Shown: piece by piece, positions 44,528 through 52,231 of the stretch
How positions within the stretch are numbered: the stretch's first letter is position 1
Layout of the letters: each line of letters starts with the position of its first letter
Origin: Pedobacter glucosidilyticus DSM 23534
GTDB taxonomy: Bacteria > Bacteroidota > Bacteroidia > Sphingobacteriales > Sphingobacteriaceae
Direction of reading: 5' to 3'
Assembly: GCF_000425145.1 (NCBI RefSeq)
Contig: NZ_AULF01000009.1
Location: 62,001-126,000, forward strand
Length of the DNA: 64,000 nucleotides
Position numbers and translations under genes: made by a program
The notes under the pieces: generated by a model
Databases searched by the model: none
Told to the model about the DNA's origin: nothing
What the model saw: the letters and a program-made list of their open reading frames with translations, nothing else

Positions 44528-44814
44528 TGAAAACTCCTTTTACTCTCTCTAATTTCGCAAGGCAAGGCAAAACTAAGAATAAAAAACGAAATTCAAAACC
44601 CTTACACAATAATATATCACTGTATACCAATAACTTAATAATAGATATTGCGCCTTACAATACCCAAAAATGTTATATAACTGTTAAGTGTAATGATATA
44701 GTCATCCTATCGGGTATAACTGATATTAAATATCTCAATGACCCTAATATCTTTTACCAAAAAGTAAAGGCTGCTTTGCCAGAATTTTTTAATAATAAGG
44801 GGGGACATAAATGA
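44527..44814 (+). CDS. Hypothetical element protein
   Basis: 95 residues. The N-terminus is basic (SNFARQGKTKNKKRNSKP); the rest is beta-rich (NLIIDIAPYNTQKCYITVKCNDIVILSGI). No family recognised. It overlaps both neighbours by 1-4 bp, so it belongs to the replication operon. Confidence 0.65.
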   Translation: MKTPFTLSNFARQGKTKNKKRNSKPLHNNISLYTNNLIIDIAPYNTQKCYITVKCNDIVILSGITDIKYLNDPNIFYQKVKAALPEFFNNKGGHK

Positions 44815-45854
44815 ACGCTTTAGAAGCCAAAACGATAGGCCTTAAAATAGCCCCGGATTACTCTAGATTCTTAATACACCAATGCTTGGATTTACCTAAA
44901 CCAGAAAGCGTTTTTAGTATTAACGGTATTTCCCTTTTTACAAAGAAATCCCTTTCTCTAGTTAAAGCTAAAGCTAAAGCAGGCAAGACGTCGGCTGTCG
45001 CTTGGATGATTGCACAAATGCTAAAAGACAAGGTTTCAGTTATTTGGTTTGATACAGAACAAGGGTCGTACTATGGCAGCAGAACGCAGCACTGGATACT
45101 ATCTATTGCTTTTTTAGATTCTTCAGAATTTCTACAGTATTATGATTTAAAAACCCTGTCACCTAATGAGAGACTTGAAGCGATAGAACAAATATTATAT
45201 AATAATAAACCTGAGGTTGTTGTAATTGATGGTGTAAGGGATTTAGTAAGTAGCATTAATAACGAGGATCAAGTATCAAACGTTATAACCCATTTAATGC
45301 AATGGGTAGAGAATTACAATTGCCACATAATAAATATTTTACATCAAAATAAATCTGACAATAACGCTAGGGGCCATTTAGGTACAGAATTAAATAATAA
45401 GGTGGAAATAGCGTTAAAAGTTGAGACAGACGCTATCAATCAAATTCTTATATCCCCGGAATTATCAAGGGGCTTACCATTTGAGGGTTTCGCACTTGGT
45501 AGGTCAGATGCTGGAATACCTTATTTAATTAAAGATTGGCTTTCACCTGAATCCGCAAAAACCAAAAACAAAAAGCCCTTACCTACTCAAATTGATTATG
45601 AATTTCATGTTAGTGTTTTACAAAAGGTTTTCCATAATGAACATCAATTAAATGGTTCAAATTTTTACAACGAATTTATAGTCGCTTACAATTCTCTTGT
45701 AGATGCCACGATTGATAAAATGGTTTATAACCGATCAAGGGAATTTCTAAATTTTTATGTGAGAGAAAAATACTTATGCCTTCAAAAAGGTAAGCGAAAC
45801 AACGAAATTTTATACGAACTAAACCCGGAAAAAGAAGATGATAAATTCATTTAA
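44811..45854 (+). CDS. RepA-like RecA-fold ATPase (AAA_25)
   Basis: 347 residues. The Walker A motif is variant, KAKAGKTSAVAWM (~55-67). The Walker B is VVVIDGVRDLVSS (~140-152), with HIINILHQNK (~175) as a sensor-like strand. This matches the RepA/DnaB-like hexameric helicase family carried by plasmids and phage satellites. The C-terminal ~80 residues may be a winged helix. It directly precedes an iteron-like region and the primase gene, which supports a role in element replication. Confidence 0.8.
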   Translation: MNALEAKTIGLKIAPDYSRFLIHQCLDLPKPESVFSINGISLFTKKSLSLVKAKAKAGKTSAVAWMIAQMLKDKVSVIWFDTEQGSYYGSRTQHWILSIAFLDSSEFLQYYDLKTLSPNERLEAIEQILYNNKPEVVVIDGVRDLVSSINNEDQVSNVITHLMQWVENYNCHIINILHQNKSDNNARGHLGTELNNKVEIALKVETDAINQILISPELSRGLPFEGFALGRSDAGIPYLIKDWLSPESAKTKNKKPLPTQIDYEFHVSVLQKVFHNEHQLNGSNFYNEFIVAYNSLVDATIDKMVYNRSREFLNFYVREKYLCLQKGKRNNEILYELNPEKEDDKFI

Positions 45855-45879
45855 GGACGTCGGTTCGATAGTAGATAAC

Positions 45880-46022
45880 GGTTTGTTAACAAACCAAAAT
45901 AACAAACCGGTTTTGGGTTTGTGGTTTGTTATCCCCCTATATATAGGGGGTAACTAACACACCAAACCACGAATAAAAAAGTATAAAAATTTGAAAGCAG
46001 GTAATTAGTAAAATAACAAACC
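45880..46022. other. Iteron-like region, candidate replication origin
   Basis: Six matches to AACAAACC or its complement occur in 143 bp: 45880-45887 and 45888-45895 (forming a perfect 16-bp palindrome), 45901-45908, 45916-45922 (partial), 45923-45930, and 46015-46022, with a further variant ACCAAACC at 45961-45968. An 18-bp perfect palindrome, CCCCCTATA/TATAGGGGG (45933-45950), sits in the middle. The region lies between the ATPase and primase genes. Confidence 0.6.
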
Positions 46023-46033
46023 GAAAAGTCATT

Positions 46034-47080
46034 ATGGAAATATCAAAATTTGAGAAAATACATTTTTTAAAACCGATAGCCACTATTCACCCCTTAGAGC
46101 CTTTTCTTGACATGGGTTGTAAAGACATCATTGAAAGCATAAGAGCCGAACCGATTGAGGATATACAAAAGCTGATGAAGACCGAGAATTTACCCGCCTT
46201 CACAGCAAGCGGTACTTTTTCACCAACTCGAAATGAAGCCAGTTTAAAGAAGCATAGCGGCTGCATAGCCTTTGACATTGACAAATTGAAAGCGTTTGAG
46301 GTTGACCCCTTAAAACGTTTACTGAAAGACGACCCGTTCGTTTATGCTTGTAGCTTATCTGCAAGAGGTAAAGGCCTTTGTGGCTTATTTAAAATTTCAG
46401 AGCCAGCATTTCATAAAAAACATTTTGCAGCAATGGAAAGGTATTTCTTAATGACGTATCATGTAAAATTAGACCCCGCCCCCAGTAATGTGGCAAGTGG
46501 TAGGTTTTACAGCTATGATGCAAACCCTTTTATAAACGAAAAATCAAAAATATTTGAATATTTATATGATGAACCTAAAAAGCCAAAAAACAACTATTCT
46601 GGTAAAAGTAATAGTTATAGCGTAGCAGATGATTTTAACATTAGAGGCGGGGCGTTAATTGAAGAACTTTTAATCGAACACGGTTGGGCTTATATTGAAA
46701 CAAAAGGCACAAACAATAGATACACAAGGCCCGGTAAGACCTCGGGTATTAGTGCAAATTATTGTAGTGAAAGAAAACTATTCTTCGTATGGTCAACTGA
46801 CCCCGACACAGGTTTAAAAGTCGACAGAGCTAAAGCTTTTAATCATTGGGCCGTATTCGTTCAACTAGAGTGCAACGGCGATCAAAAAGAAGCTGCCAGA
46901 AAGTTATACGCTTTAGGCTATGGGAACCCCTTGGACATTACACCACACGTTGAAGCCCCTGAGATAATCGATTTATCAAAGTTATTCAATTTTCCTTTTT
47001 TAATCCCTGCAAACTCTTTAGAGGTTAAAATCTGTGATGAAATATTAACCCCTCAACAATTTAATCAAATATTAACATGA
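46034..47080 (+). CDS. BT4734-like primase / VirE-N domain protein
   Basis: 348 residues. The N-terminal part (EDIQKLMKTENLPAFTASGTF, KKHSGCIAFDIDKL, DDPFVYACSLSARGKGLCGLFKI, FLMTYHVKLDPAPSNVASGRFYSYDAN) is the BT4734/BF3469-type domain related to archaeo-eukaryotic primases: FDID supplies the metal acids and SGRFYSYD the conserved C-terminal motif. The rest resembles the PriCT-like region. A full-length partner is often fused to a helicase; here it stands alone, with the ATPase encoded just upstream. It should initiate element replication. Confidence 0.8.
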   Translation: MEISKFEKIHFLKPIATIHPLEPFLDMGCKDIIESIRAEPIEDIQKLMKTENLPAFTASGTFSPTRNEASLKKHSGCIAFDIDKLKAFEVDPLKRLLKDDPFVYACSLSARGKGLCGLFKISEPAFHKKHFAAMERYFLMTYHVKLDPAPSNVASGRFYSYDANPFINEKSKIFEYLYDEPKKPKNNYSGKSNSYSVADDFNIRGGALIEELLIEHGWAYIETKGTNNRYTRPGKTSGISANYCSERKLFFVWSTDPDTGLKVDRAKAFNHWAVFVQLECNGDQKEAARKLYALGYGNPLDITPHVEAPEIIDLSKLFNFPFLIPANSLEVKICDEILTPQQFNQILT

Positions 47081-47271
47081 CAAATAGTGAGAAAATTAAG
47101 AAAGTTATTCAAAACACCCAATTAATATAACAAACTTTAGAAGCTTGGAACAATAAGCCAGATTTAGACACTTGCTTGACAATCAATCAGATATATCTTG
47201 AGTCAAATAGGCTCTTGTTTCAGGTTTTAATCTCAGTTTCCGAAAAACTTGAAAGTATAGACTTTGAGTAA
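47077..47271 (+). pseudogene. Small gene interrupted by one in-frame stop
   Basis: ATG 47077 overlaps the primase TGA (ATGA). The frame reads MTNSEKIKKVIQNTQLI, then TAA (47128-47130), then continues open for 46 codons (QTLEAWNNKPDLDTCLTINQ..., ending ESIDFE) to TAA at 47269-47271. The coding-like continuation suggests a single nonsense mutation in a ~64-residue protein. Product unrecognised. Confidence 0.5.
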
Positions 47272-47328
47272 ATGGTTAATAAATGAAATACGAATAATAA
47301 ATGTCAAATAAACACTTAATAAATAAAA

Positions 47329-47523
47329 ATGGAACAGAAACTAATTGCAGAAATGCTACAAAATTTGGATGAGGCCTCAAAAGAGCTCAGGAAATTACAG
47401 CCACCGAAAGAAGAAGACCCTGCAAAGGTATCGGAGCCGGTTAAGAATTATCTCGACTGGCAAAAATCAGAAAACGAGAAAAGAGAAGCAGCCAAAAAGC
47501 AAGGAATCTATAAAGGGTATTAA
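47329..47523 (+). CDS. Small acidic/helical hypothetical protein
   Basis: 64 residues, highly charged (EQKLIAEMLQNLDEASKELRKLQPPKEEDP, EKREAAKKQG), probably helical. No family recognised. ATG start with a purine-rich stretch upstream; 12 bp before the next gene. Confidence 0.6.
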   Translation: MEQKLIAEMLQNLDEASKELRKLQPPKEEDPAKVSEPVKNYLDWQKSENEKREAAKKQGIYKGY

Positions 47524-47535
47524 TAATTAAACAAA

Positions 47536-47736
47536 ATGGAAAATATAATAATATCGCCCCCTATTATCAAAACTAGCACCTTTCAGGGTGCTACGAACTA
47601 CATCGATATGTATAATGAAAAGAAAGCTCTTTTAGCTGCAATCGAAAACGGAACAGCTTATACAGTTAGTGCTGAACTAAACAACTTTTTAAAACACACA
47701 GACCCAAATTTATACCACACTATTAACGCTTTATAA
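47536..47736 (+). CDS. Small hypothetical protein
   Basis: 66 residues (MENIIISPPIIKTSTF, NYIDMYNEKKALLAAIENGTAYTVSAELNNFLKHTDP). No family recognised; short, mixed helix/strand. Closely spaced genes on both sides suggest one operon from ~44 kb to the terminator at 48395. Confidence 0.6.
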   Translation: MENIIISPPIIKTSTFQGATNYIDMYNEKKALLAAIENGTAYTVSAELNNFLKHTDPNLYHTINAL

Positions 47737-47737
47737 C

Positions 47738-48361
47738 ATGGAAAAGATATTTATCTCAATTGATTCAAAAAAACAAAATAAATCTTTATCGAACTTACAA
47801 TTACTCTCTGATGCTCTTAAAAACGCTAATGACGTTCTACTTAGAATTATTGGTAATCCATTAGATACCAATATTGCTAAAACATTAGTTTTCAAAGGAA
47901 TTGATGTTTTTGTAGGTGATTTTGTCAAGAATTTTGAATTACAACTTAAGAAAGAAAACAAACCTTTACTATATATCCAAAATAGTTGTAATGATATAAA
48001 AGAACCACTTCTTGAAGACTTAAAAGAAGCTTTTGAACCTATCAAAAACATACCCTATAAGGATTATTTCAAGTATATAGCTCTCCATAAAAATGGCAAT
48101 CCGTTAATTCTGGAGAATGCCCAAAAAGATATAACTGAAGATTGTACAATTTATGCAGATTCAGAAGCAAAAATACAGCTACATAAAAAACATTTAGAGG
48201 CTGTTAAGATTTTAAATGAATTATCAAACGCATACTACGAGTTATTCCAGCGAAGACTAACCATGTATGACTTTTATGGAACTTTTCTGAAATTTAATGA
48301 TAATGGTCAACTTATTCCTGTAGAAATACCATATAATTTATCAATTGAAAACAGAAATTAA
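47738..48361 (+). CDS. Hypothetical element protein, 207 residues
   Basis: Mostly helical, Lys/Asn/Leu-rich protein with no signal peptide or recognisable motif. The start codon is 1 bp from the preceding stop. It is the last gene before a strong terminator, so it ends the replication-module transcript. Confidence 0.65.
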   Translation: MEKIFISIDSKKQNKSLSNLQLLSDALKNANDVLLRIIGNPLDTNIAKTLVFKGIDVFVGDFVKNFELQLKKENKPLLYIQNSCNDIKEPLLEDLKEAFEPIKNIPYKDYFKYIALHKNGNPLILENAQKDITEDCTIYADSEAKIQLHKKHLEAVKILNELSNAYYELFQRRLTMYDFYGTFLKFNDNGQLIPVEIPYNLSIENRN

Positions 48362-48394
48362 TAATTAACCGAAGGGGCGCAAATTCGGGCATAG

Positions 48395-48440
48395 AATAAG
48401 GGTAAATATTTGTTAATGAGATATTTACCCTTATTTTTAT
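48395..48440 (+). terminator. Terminator ending the replication-module operon
   Basis: AATAAGGGTAAATAT (48395-48409) pairs perfectly with its complement at 48421-48435, followed by TTTATT. Confidence 0.8.
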
Positions 48441-48461
48441 TAGACTTTTAAAATTATTTAT

Positions 48462-48638
48462 ATGCCTGTAGATATATCAAACGGTGGCTTAAACTTTAGT
48501 AGTGATTTAGACCCTCAAGGATTTGTACAGGGCGCAAATACTATTAAACAGAAAGAAGCTGAACTAAGAAAGGTTGTAGCTGACGGAGCAAAACAGCAAA
48601 AGTTTTACACCGATGAAATGTTACAGAGCTGGATTTGA
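48462..48638 (+). pseudogene. Truncated phage tape-measure-like N-terminus
   Basis: A 58-codon frame, MPVDISNGGLNFSSDLDPQGF, then VQGANTIKQKEAELRK and a helical stretch, ending at TGA 48636-48638. The glycine/Asp-rich start followed by a coiled-coil-like run resembles the first residues of tail tape-measure proteins in Bacteroidota phages. Real tape-measure proteins exceed 600 residues, so this would be a remnant. Assigned by resemblance only; a genuine small protein is possible. Confidence 0.4.
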
Positions 48639-49275
48639 TTTGAGCAAAAAGCAGTTTGACTTCCATGTAGTTACCGCCAAAGAGCAACTAGACATAGCCA
48701 TGAGTATAATATTAGCAAGTATAGATTTAGAAGGTGAAAACATATATGTGGGTACCGACAAGAAAGCATTTAATATAAAAAGCGGTTTACCCTTAAAGGA
48801 AGAGGTTACAAAACTATATGAGATAAGACCCAGATTATTTTTTGCAGGTAATGGAGTAGATGATATTATTTATAGAGTAAAAGAAATACTGATAGAAAGC
48901 AACGATAAATCAGTTGAGGATTTGTTTACTATCATCAATAATATTAAAGTTTCTACGATAGAGGTTAACAATAAAATAATTGGGGACTGCGTATTTGTTA
49001 TTTGTGGTCTGCTAAACGATAAACCTTTCATTTATGTTAGAGATACCAAAAGCGGTCAAAGCCACTTATTGAAGCCAAAATCCGGCAGGATAATTTATGT
49101 TCTAGCGACTTTTAATGATGAAGTAGCAAAAGAACTACATTCCTACTTTCCTTCGCAGTACAACCGTTTAAACGATTGTTCAGCCTCAATATTAAATACT
49201 TTAAGGAAAGGGAGCACCTTATGTAATACAATTGGTGAAACTTTCGATATAAAAACCACAAAATTAAGCAGATGA
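48613..49275 (+). CDS. Hypothetical protein with possible Ntn-hydrolase-like fold
   Basis: 220 residues from ATG 48613, but ATG 48700 (residue 30) is an attractive alternative: it gives MSIILASIDLEGENIYVGTDKKAF, followed by EEVTKLYEIRPRLFFAGNGVDDI. A Ser/Thr just after Met, two strands, an Asp, a Lys and an AGxG turn are reminiscent of HslV/proteasome-type Ntn hydrolases, but this is a fold-level guess. The first 29 codons overlap the tape-measure-like fragment and may be its frameshifted continuation. Its stop overlaps the start of the next gene (ATGA). Confidence 0.5.
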   Translation: MKCYRAGFDLSKKQFDFHVVTAKEQLDIAMSIILASIDLEGENIYVGTDKKAFNIKSGLPLKEEVTKLYEIRPRLFFAGNGVDDIIYRVKEILIESNDKSVEDLFTIINNIKVSTIEVNNKIIGDCVFVICGLLNDKPFIYVRDTKSGQSHLLKPKSGRIIYVLATFNDEVAKELHSYFPSQYNRLNDCSASILNTLRKGSTLCNTIGETFDIKTTKLSR

Positions 49276-50111
49276 ATAAAACAACAAGATTAAAATTTAA
49301 AGTAAGTGCTCTTAATAATAGATGTGCTTCAGGTGTTATGTTAGTTGGCGATGCTGCCGGTAATAACAACGCCGGTGTGTCTGGTGTGGTAGATGCCACA
49401 CCCGGCAATAGTGTAAGGTTTTGGGCTGGAGCTCCTTATGCAGATCGGAATACAGCACCTTATAGAGTTCAGCAAGATGGTAGTTTTTATTCAACTAAAG
49501 GCAAGATAGGTTGTTTAGATATAGGTGTTAATGATTTACGTCTTGGGGACGAAAGTAGTTGGGCAGCTAACAGCAATTATATTACTATATCAGAAAGTTA
49601 TTTTTTATATAGAAAAAACGGCAATGTTGTAGGAAACAAAAGAGAAGTTGCATTTGATTTATACAGCAATCAACTGGGTAGTCCCAATACCATATCCTTT
49701 AAAGTTGAAAATTCTACTGAAAACAGTGGTATTTTTGGAGGTGCAAATGTGGCTGTTCTAGGCGATGCTAAGAACGGAAACCTAAACTATGCTTTCTATG
49801 CGGGTAATGGACTTTCAAAATTCAGAGGTATAGAAAATGAAGTTAAAATTTCAGCATCAGGCTATACTTTAACTAAAGATGATTACTATGTATTAATTAC
49901 CTCAGGCGGTAATGTTTTTTTACCGGCCAATCCAGAAGAAGGTCGCACCGTTTGGGTGGCAAAAAATACCGCTTCAACGGTAACCCTTCAAGGAAACGGC
50001 AAAACAATCTTTGTTAGAAATGATGGTGGAAATAGTGCTATAACCTTACAATGGTCTATGCAATTAATTTATGCTGGTGGTGCATGGAGATTATTGCAAC
50101 AATTGGTTTAA
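49272..50111 (+). CDS. Phage tail/fibre-like protein
   Basis: 279 residues without a signal peptide, glycine- and asparagine-rich and beta-rich: GVMLVGDAAGNNNAGVSGVVDA, GDESSWAANSNYITIS, and a C-terminal SGYTLTKDDYYVLITSGGNVFLPANPEEGRTVWVAKNTASTVTLQGNGKTIFV. That C-terminal module resembles receptor-end domains of phage tail fibres. It is the last + strand gene of a short unit with the Ntn-like gene, ending at a perfect terminator. Phage origin is inference. Confidence 0.55.
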   Translation: MNKTTRLKFKVSALNNRCASGVMLVGDAAGNNNAGVSGVVDATPGNSVRFWAGAPYADRNTAPYRVQQDGSFYSTKGKIGCLDIGVNDLRLGDESSWAANSNYITISESYFLYRKNGNVVGNKREVAFDLYSNQLGSPNTISFKVENSTENSGIFGGANVAVLGDAKNGNLNYAFYAGNGLSKFRGIENEVKISASGYTLTKDDYYVLITSGGNVFLPANPEEGRTVWVAKNTASTVTLQGNGKTIFVRNDGGNSAITLQWSMQLIYAGGAWRLLQQLV

Positions 50112-50120
50112 TATATCGAA

Positions 50121-50157
50121 TTCAGTAGTACTTGTTGATTCCTGAAGTACTACTGAA
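50121..50157. terminator. Bidirectional terminator between convergent genes
   Basis: TTCAGTAGTACTT (50121-50133) pairs perfectly with AAGTACTACTGAA (50145-50157). The right arm overlaps the stop codon of the lipoprotein gene. No long T-run, so strength is uncertain. Confidence 0.6.
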
Positions 50158-50536
50158 TTACTAAGCTATCCATGGCATTTTCATCAAGCATTTTTTTTAC
50201 GTCTGGTACGCTTTTAGCCCTGTCTTGTAGTCTACTAACTAAATTTTCATCGAGCTTAATAGTCAAGTCCATGTTCTTTTTATCAACGATTGAAAAACCT
50301 GTTGGTTCACCAAAAAAGGTCAATTCCTTTTGTTTTATCATTTCTTTATAGAACAAATCTAGCGCTTCCATGTATGCCGTTGTATCATTTTCTGATTGGA
50401 TTGAATAAGTGGAATCCTTTTCATAAAAATTAAGCGTTAAACGATACTCATTTAAATTAGCTGTTGTCGGTTTATTTGAACTGCCTTTACAAGAGATGAT
50501 AAAAAGAGCCAAAGCGAATAGTAATGATTTTTTCAT
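50150..50536 (-). CDS. Small lipoprotein carried by the element
   Basis: 128 residues. MKKSLLFALALFIISCKGSS is a lipoprotein signal with lipobox LFIISC, Cys16 lipidated. The mature part is acidic (NEYRLTLNFYEKDSTYSIQSENDTTAYMEALDLFYKEM, ending LDENAMDSLVIQ). No family recognised. Prophage- or satellite-encoded surface lipoproteins often alter phage adsorption or exclude superinfection; that role here is a guess. It is read from the left side of the divergent control region, after the 77-residue gene. Confidence 0.7.
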   Translation of the reverse strand: MKKSLLFALALFIISCKGSSNKPTTANLNEYRLTLNFYEKDSTYSIQSENDTTAYMEALDLFYKEMIKQKELTFFGEPTGFSIVDKKNMDLTIKLDENLVSRLQDRAKSVPDVKKMLDENAMDSLVIQ

Positions 50537-50568
50537 AGTACTAAAATATTAAAAAAACATATTACTAT

Positions 50569-50802
50569 CTAATCCTTAGGAGCTTTATCGTTTATCGCAT
50601 CCGCTAAATCTTTTAGAACCCCCCAGGCTTTTTTCAAATCTTCATCCGTTAATTGCTGGGTACTGTGTCCAGACTTTACTCTATTAACCTTATTATAGAG
50701 TCTTGAGCGTGGATTGCTTTTACCTTCGTACATTTTGTTAGCTATACCAGTAGCGTTTATCTCTGGACGCTCTAAAATCTCTTTAAAATCTTCTTCCTTC
50801 AT
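50569..50802 (-). CDS. Small hypothetical protein, possible element regulator
   Basis: 77 residues (MKEEDFKEILERPEINATGIANKMYEGKSNPRSRLYNKVNRVKSG, then LTDEDLKKAWGVLKDLADAI). A helical, lysine-rich protein in which the first half could be a helix-turn-helix. It is transcribed leftward from the divergent regulatory region, the position expected for a repressor of the rightward genes. Unproven. Confidence 0.55.
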   Translation of the reverse strand: MKEEDFKEILERPEINATGIANKMYEGKSNPRSRLYNKVNRVKSGHSTQQLTDEDLKKAWGVLKDLADAINDKAPKD

Positions 50803-50827
50803 ACTGTAAAGATAATAATAATCTAAA

Positions 50828-50897
50828 TTGAATTATACTTTTGTATAACATTACGTTTCTATGACAAATAAACAATAATTGAATTATACATTTGTAT
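50828..50897 (+). promoter_or_regulatory. Duplicated promoter/operator in the divergent control region
   Basis: TTGAATTATACTTTTGTAT (50828-50846) and TTGAATTATACATTTGTAT (50879-50897) match at 18 of 19 bases. Each contains a TAnnTTTG box (TACTTTTG, TACATTTG). The second is also an imperfect palindrome (GAATTATAC...GTATCATTC). They lie between the leftward 50569-50802 gene and the rightward small-gene operon. Confidence 0.6.
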
Positions 50898-50920
50898 CAT
50901 TCAATTAATAATAGCGGTAT

Positions 50921-51100
50921 ATGAAATCTATAAAGTTACAAAAACAGTTAAATGCAGAATACGCAAAAAGAAACCCTAATATGCCTAAGGTTCTAGACCT
51001 GTATGTTAGAATGAACGAAGAAAAAGTTAAAGAAGGTTTGCCCTACTTAAGACTTGAAAATTTAGAAAAAAGAATCGCACTTAGATCATCAATAATTTAA
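50921..51100 (+). CDS. Small hypothetical protein, first gene of the rightward operon
   Basis: 59 residues, MKSIKLQKQLNAEYAKRNP then MPKVLDLYVRMNEEKVKEGLPYL, basic and helical. It starts 23 bp after the second repeated promoter element. No family recognised; the next gene starts 5 bp downstream. Confidence 0.55.
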   Translation: MKSIKLQKQLNAEYAKRNPNMPKVLDLYVRMNEEKVKEGLPYLRLENLEKRIALRSSII

Positions 51101-51105
51101 TAAGT

Positions 51106-51402
51106 ATGAGATCATTAGTATTTAAAACTGCATGGCAGTTAAATAGCAGCTTCAAGAATTTTTCAGAGGCATTAAAACACGCCTGGGCAATAATAAAGTT
51201 GAAATATAAGATGCTCAAAGGTGTTGTAGAATTTGCTTATAAAAAAGTTGATGGCAGTATAAGAACAGCCGTTGGGACACTACACGCACCTCATGTCAAT
51301 TACGAATTCAAAGGGCAACCTAGTAGCAACAAAACAATGGCATATTTTGACCTTGAACAAGGTTCATTCAGAAGTTTTAAAATTGAAAATTTAATCTATT
51401 AA
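51106..51402 (+). CDS. DUF2693-like SH3-fold protein
   Basis: 98 residues: MRSLVFKTAWQLNSSFKNFSEALKHAWAIIKLKYKMLKGVVEFAYKKVDGSIRTAVGTL, then TMAYFDLEQGSFRSFKIENL. A helix followed by a small beta barrel as in DUF2693/SH3-barrel proteins, which are common in Bacteroidota mobile elements and bear a WYL-like FRSFKI end. Function unknown, possibly nucleic-acid or ligand binding. Confidence 0.7.
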   Translation: MRSLVFKTAWQLNSSFKNFSEALKHAWAIIKLKYKMLKGVVEFAYKKVDGSIRTAVGTLHAPHVNYEFKGQPSSNKTMAYFDLEQGSFRSFKIENLIY

Positions 51403-51405
51403 GCT

Positions 51406-51543
51406 ATGATAACGACAATTGAGCAGTACAAAATTTGGATTGAGAACGCACCTTTAGAAGAAGTTATAAAGATGGGAGAAGAACTGTTAGATATTCTTAA
51501 CTGCGAAATTTTAGGTGTGAAACTCTTAATAGACGAAAAGTAA
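51406..51543 (+). CDS. Small hypothetical protein, 45 residues
   Basis: MITTIEQYKIWIENAPLEEV then MGEELLDILNCEILGVKLLIDEK; acidic. Its stop overlaps the next start (TAATG), supporting that it is translated. Confidence 0.5.
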   Translation: MITTIEQYKIWIENAPLEEVIKMGEELLDILNCEILGVKLLIDEK

Positions 51544-51923
51544 TGGATACTATAGAACAAATTGCGAAAGCTAGACAACTCGGTCATTTAATGAGATTTG
51601 AAGTGCAAAAAAGACCGAACAATACGGACATTGTAGAAGGCACCATACTTTACGCTGTACCTATGTGTAGTGAAAATTTATATTTTCAATTTACAGACGG
51701 TAAACCTAACACCTTTATTGTTGTAGATGATGAAAGTATAGAAGTATTAACTGTAAACCCAAATAAGAGGGTAGAAATAGAAATGATGAATGCTATTAAA
51801 CCAAATATATGGGTGGTTATGTCCCGGCAAGAAAATTTGAAGGTATCTACCAGAAGATTAGAACTGTATAAACAATTTCCCCATCTATTGCCCTCAGTTA
51901 AACTTAAATTGAACGCGAACTAA
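51543..51923 (+). CDS. Hypothetical protein, possible small beta-barrel
   Basis: 126 residues: RQLGHLMRFEVQKRPNNTDIVEGTILYAVPMCSENLYFQFTDGKPNTFIVVDDESIEVL is strand-rich and could be another SH3-like barrel; the C-terminus is basic. No definite family. Coupled to the preceding small gene. Confidence 0.6.
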   Translation: MDTIEQIAKARQLGHLMRFEVQKRPNNTDIVEGTILYAVPMCSENLYFQFTDGKPNTFIVVDDESIEVLTVNPNKRVEIEMMNAIKPNIWVVMSRQENLKVSTRRLELYKQFPHLLPSVKLKLNAN

Positions 51924-51935
51924 TAAAACACAAAA

Positions 51936-52211
51936 ATGGAAATAACACTTTTAACCCTTAGAAACATGTTGGCTGATGCAGCTGAAATTGGAGCTCAAAC
52001 AGCATTAACAAAAGCCGGTCTAATCAAGCCTTGGATAAGTAAAGCAGAAGCTTTTAGAAGATATGGTGAGAAAACTGTAAAGCGTTGGATAGCAGAAGGT
52101 CAAGTAAAACTAAGATACCCTAGCATTAATGCTGTAAAAAAGCATATCAATTTAGAAGAGATTGAAGCTGTAAATAAAGCCTATAATACCCCTATTTATA
52201 AACACTTTTAA
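51936..52211 (+). CDS. Putative DNA-binding HTH protein
   Basis: 91 residues: PWISKAEAFRRYGEKTVKRWIAEGQVKLRYPSINAVKKHINLEEIEAV has a helix-turn-helix of the excisionase/MerR type (SKAEAFRRYG..TVKRWIAEG). It may be a third regulator or the directionality factor of the element. Confidence 0.6.
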   Translation: MEITLLTLRNMLADAAEIGAQTALTKAGLIKPWISKAEAFRRYGEKTVKRWIAEGQVKLRYPSINAVKKHINLEEIEAVNKAYNTPIYKHF

Positions 52212-52231
52212 GGTTTTTACTATATTAGGGT

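Noticed and set aside
47128-47130. Recoded stop codon (programmed read-through)
   Set aside because: TAA is rarely read through, and no downstream structure or repeated pattern supports recoding; a nonsense mutation is simpler.
47345-47530. 61-codon frame overlapping the 64-residue gene at 47329
   Set aside because: An out-of-frame shadow; the 47329 frame has better start context, sits in operon spacing and has normal composition.
49112-49408. 98-codon minus-strand frame opposite the tail-like gene
   Set aside because: It is antisense to two coding frames and has no start signal or family features.
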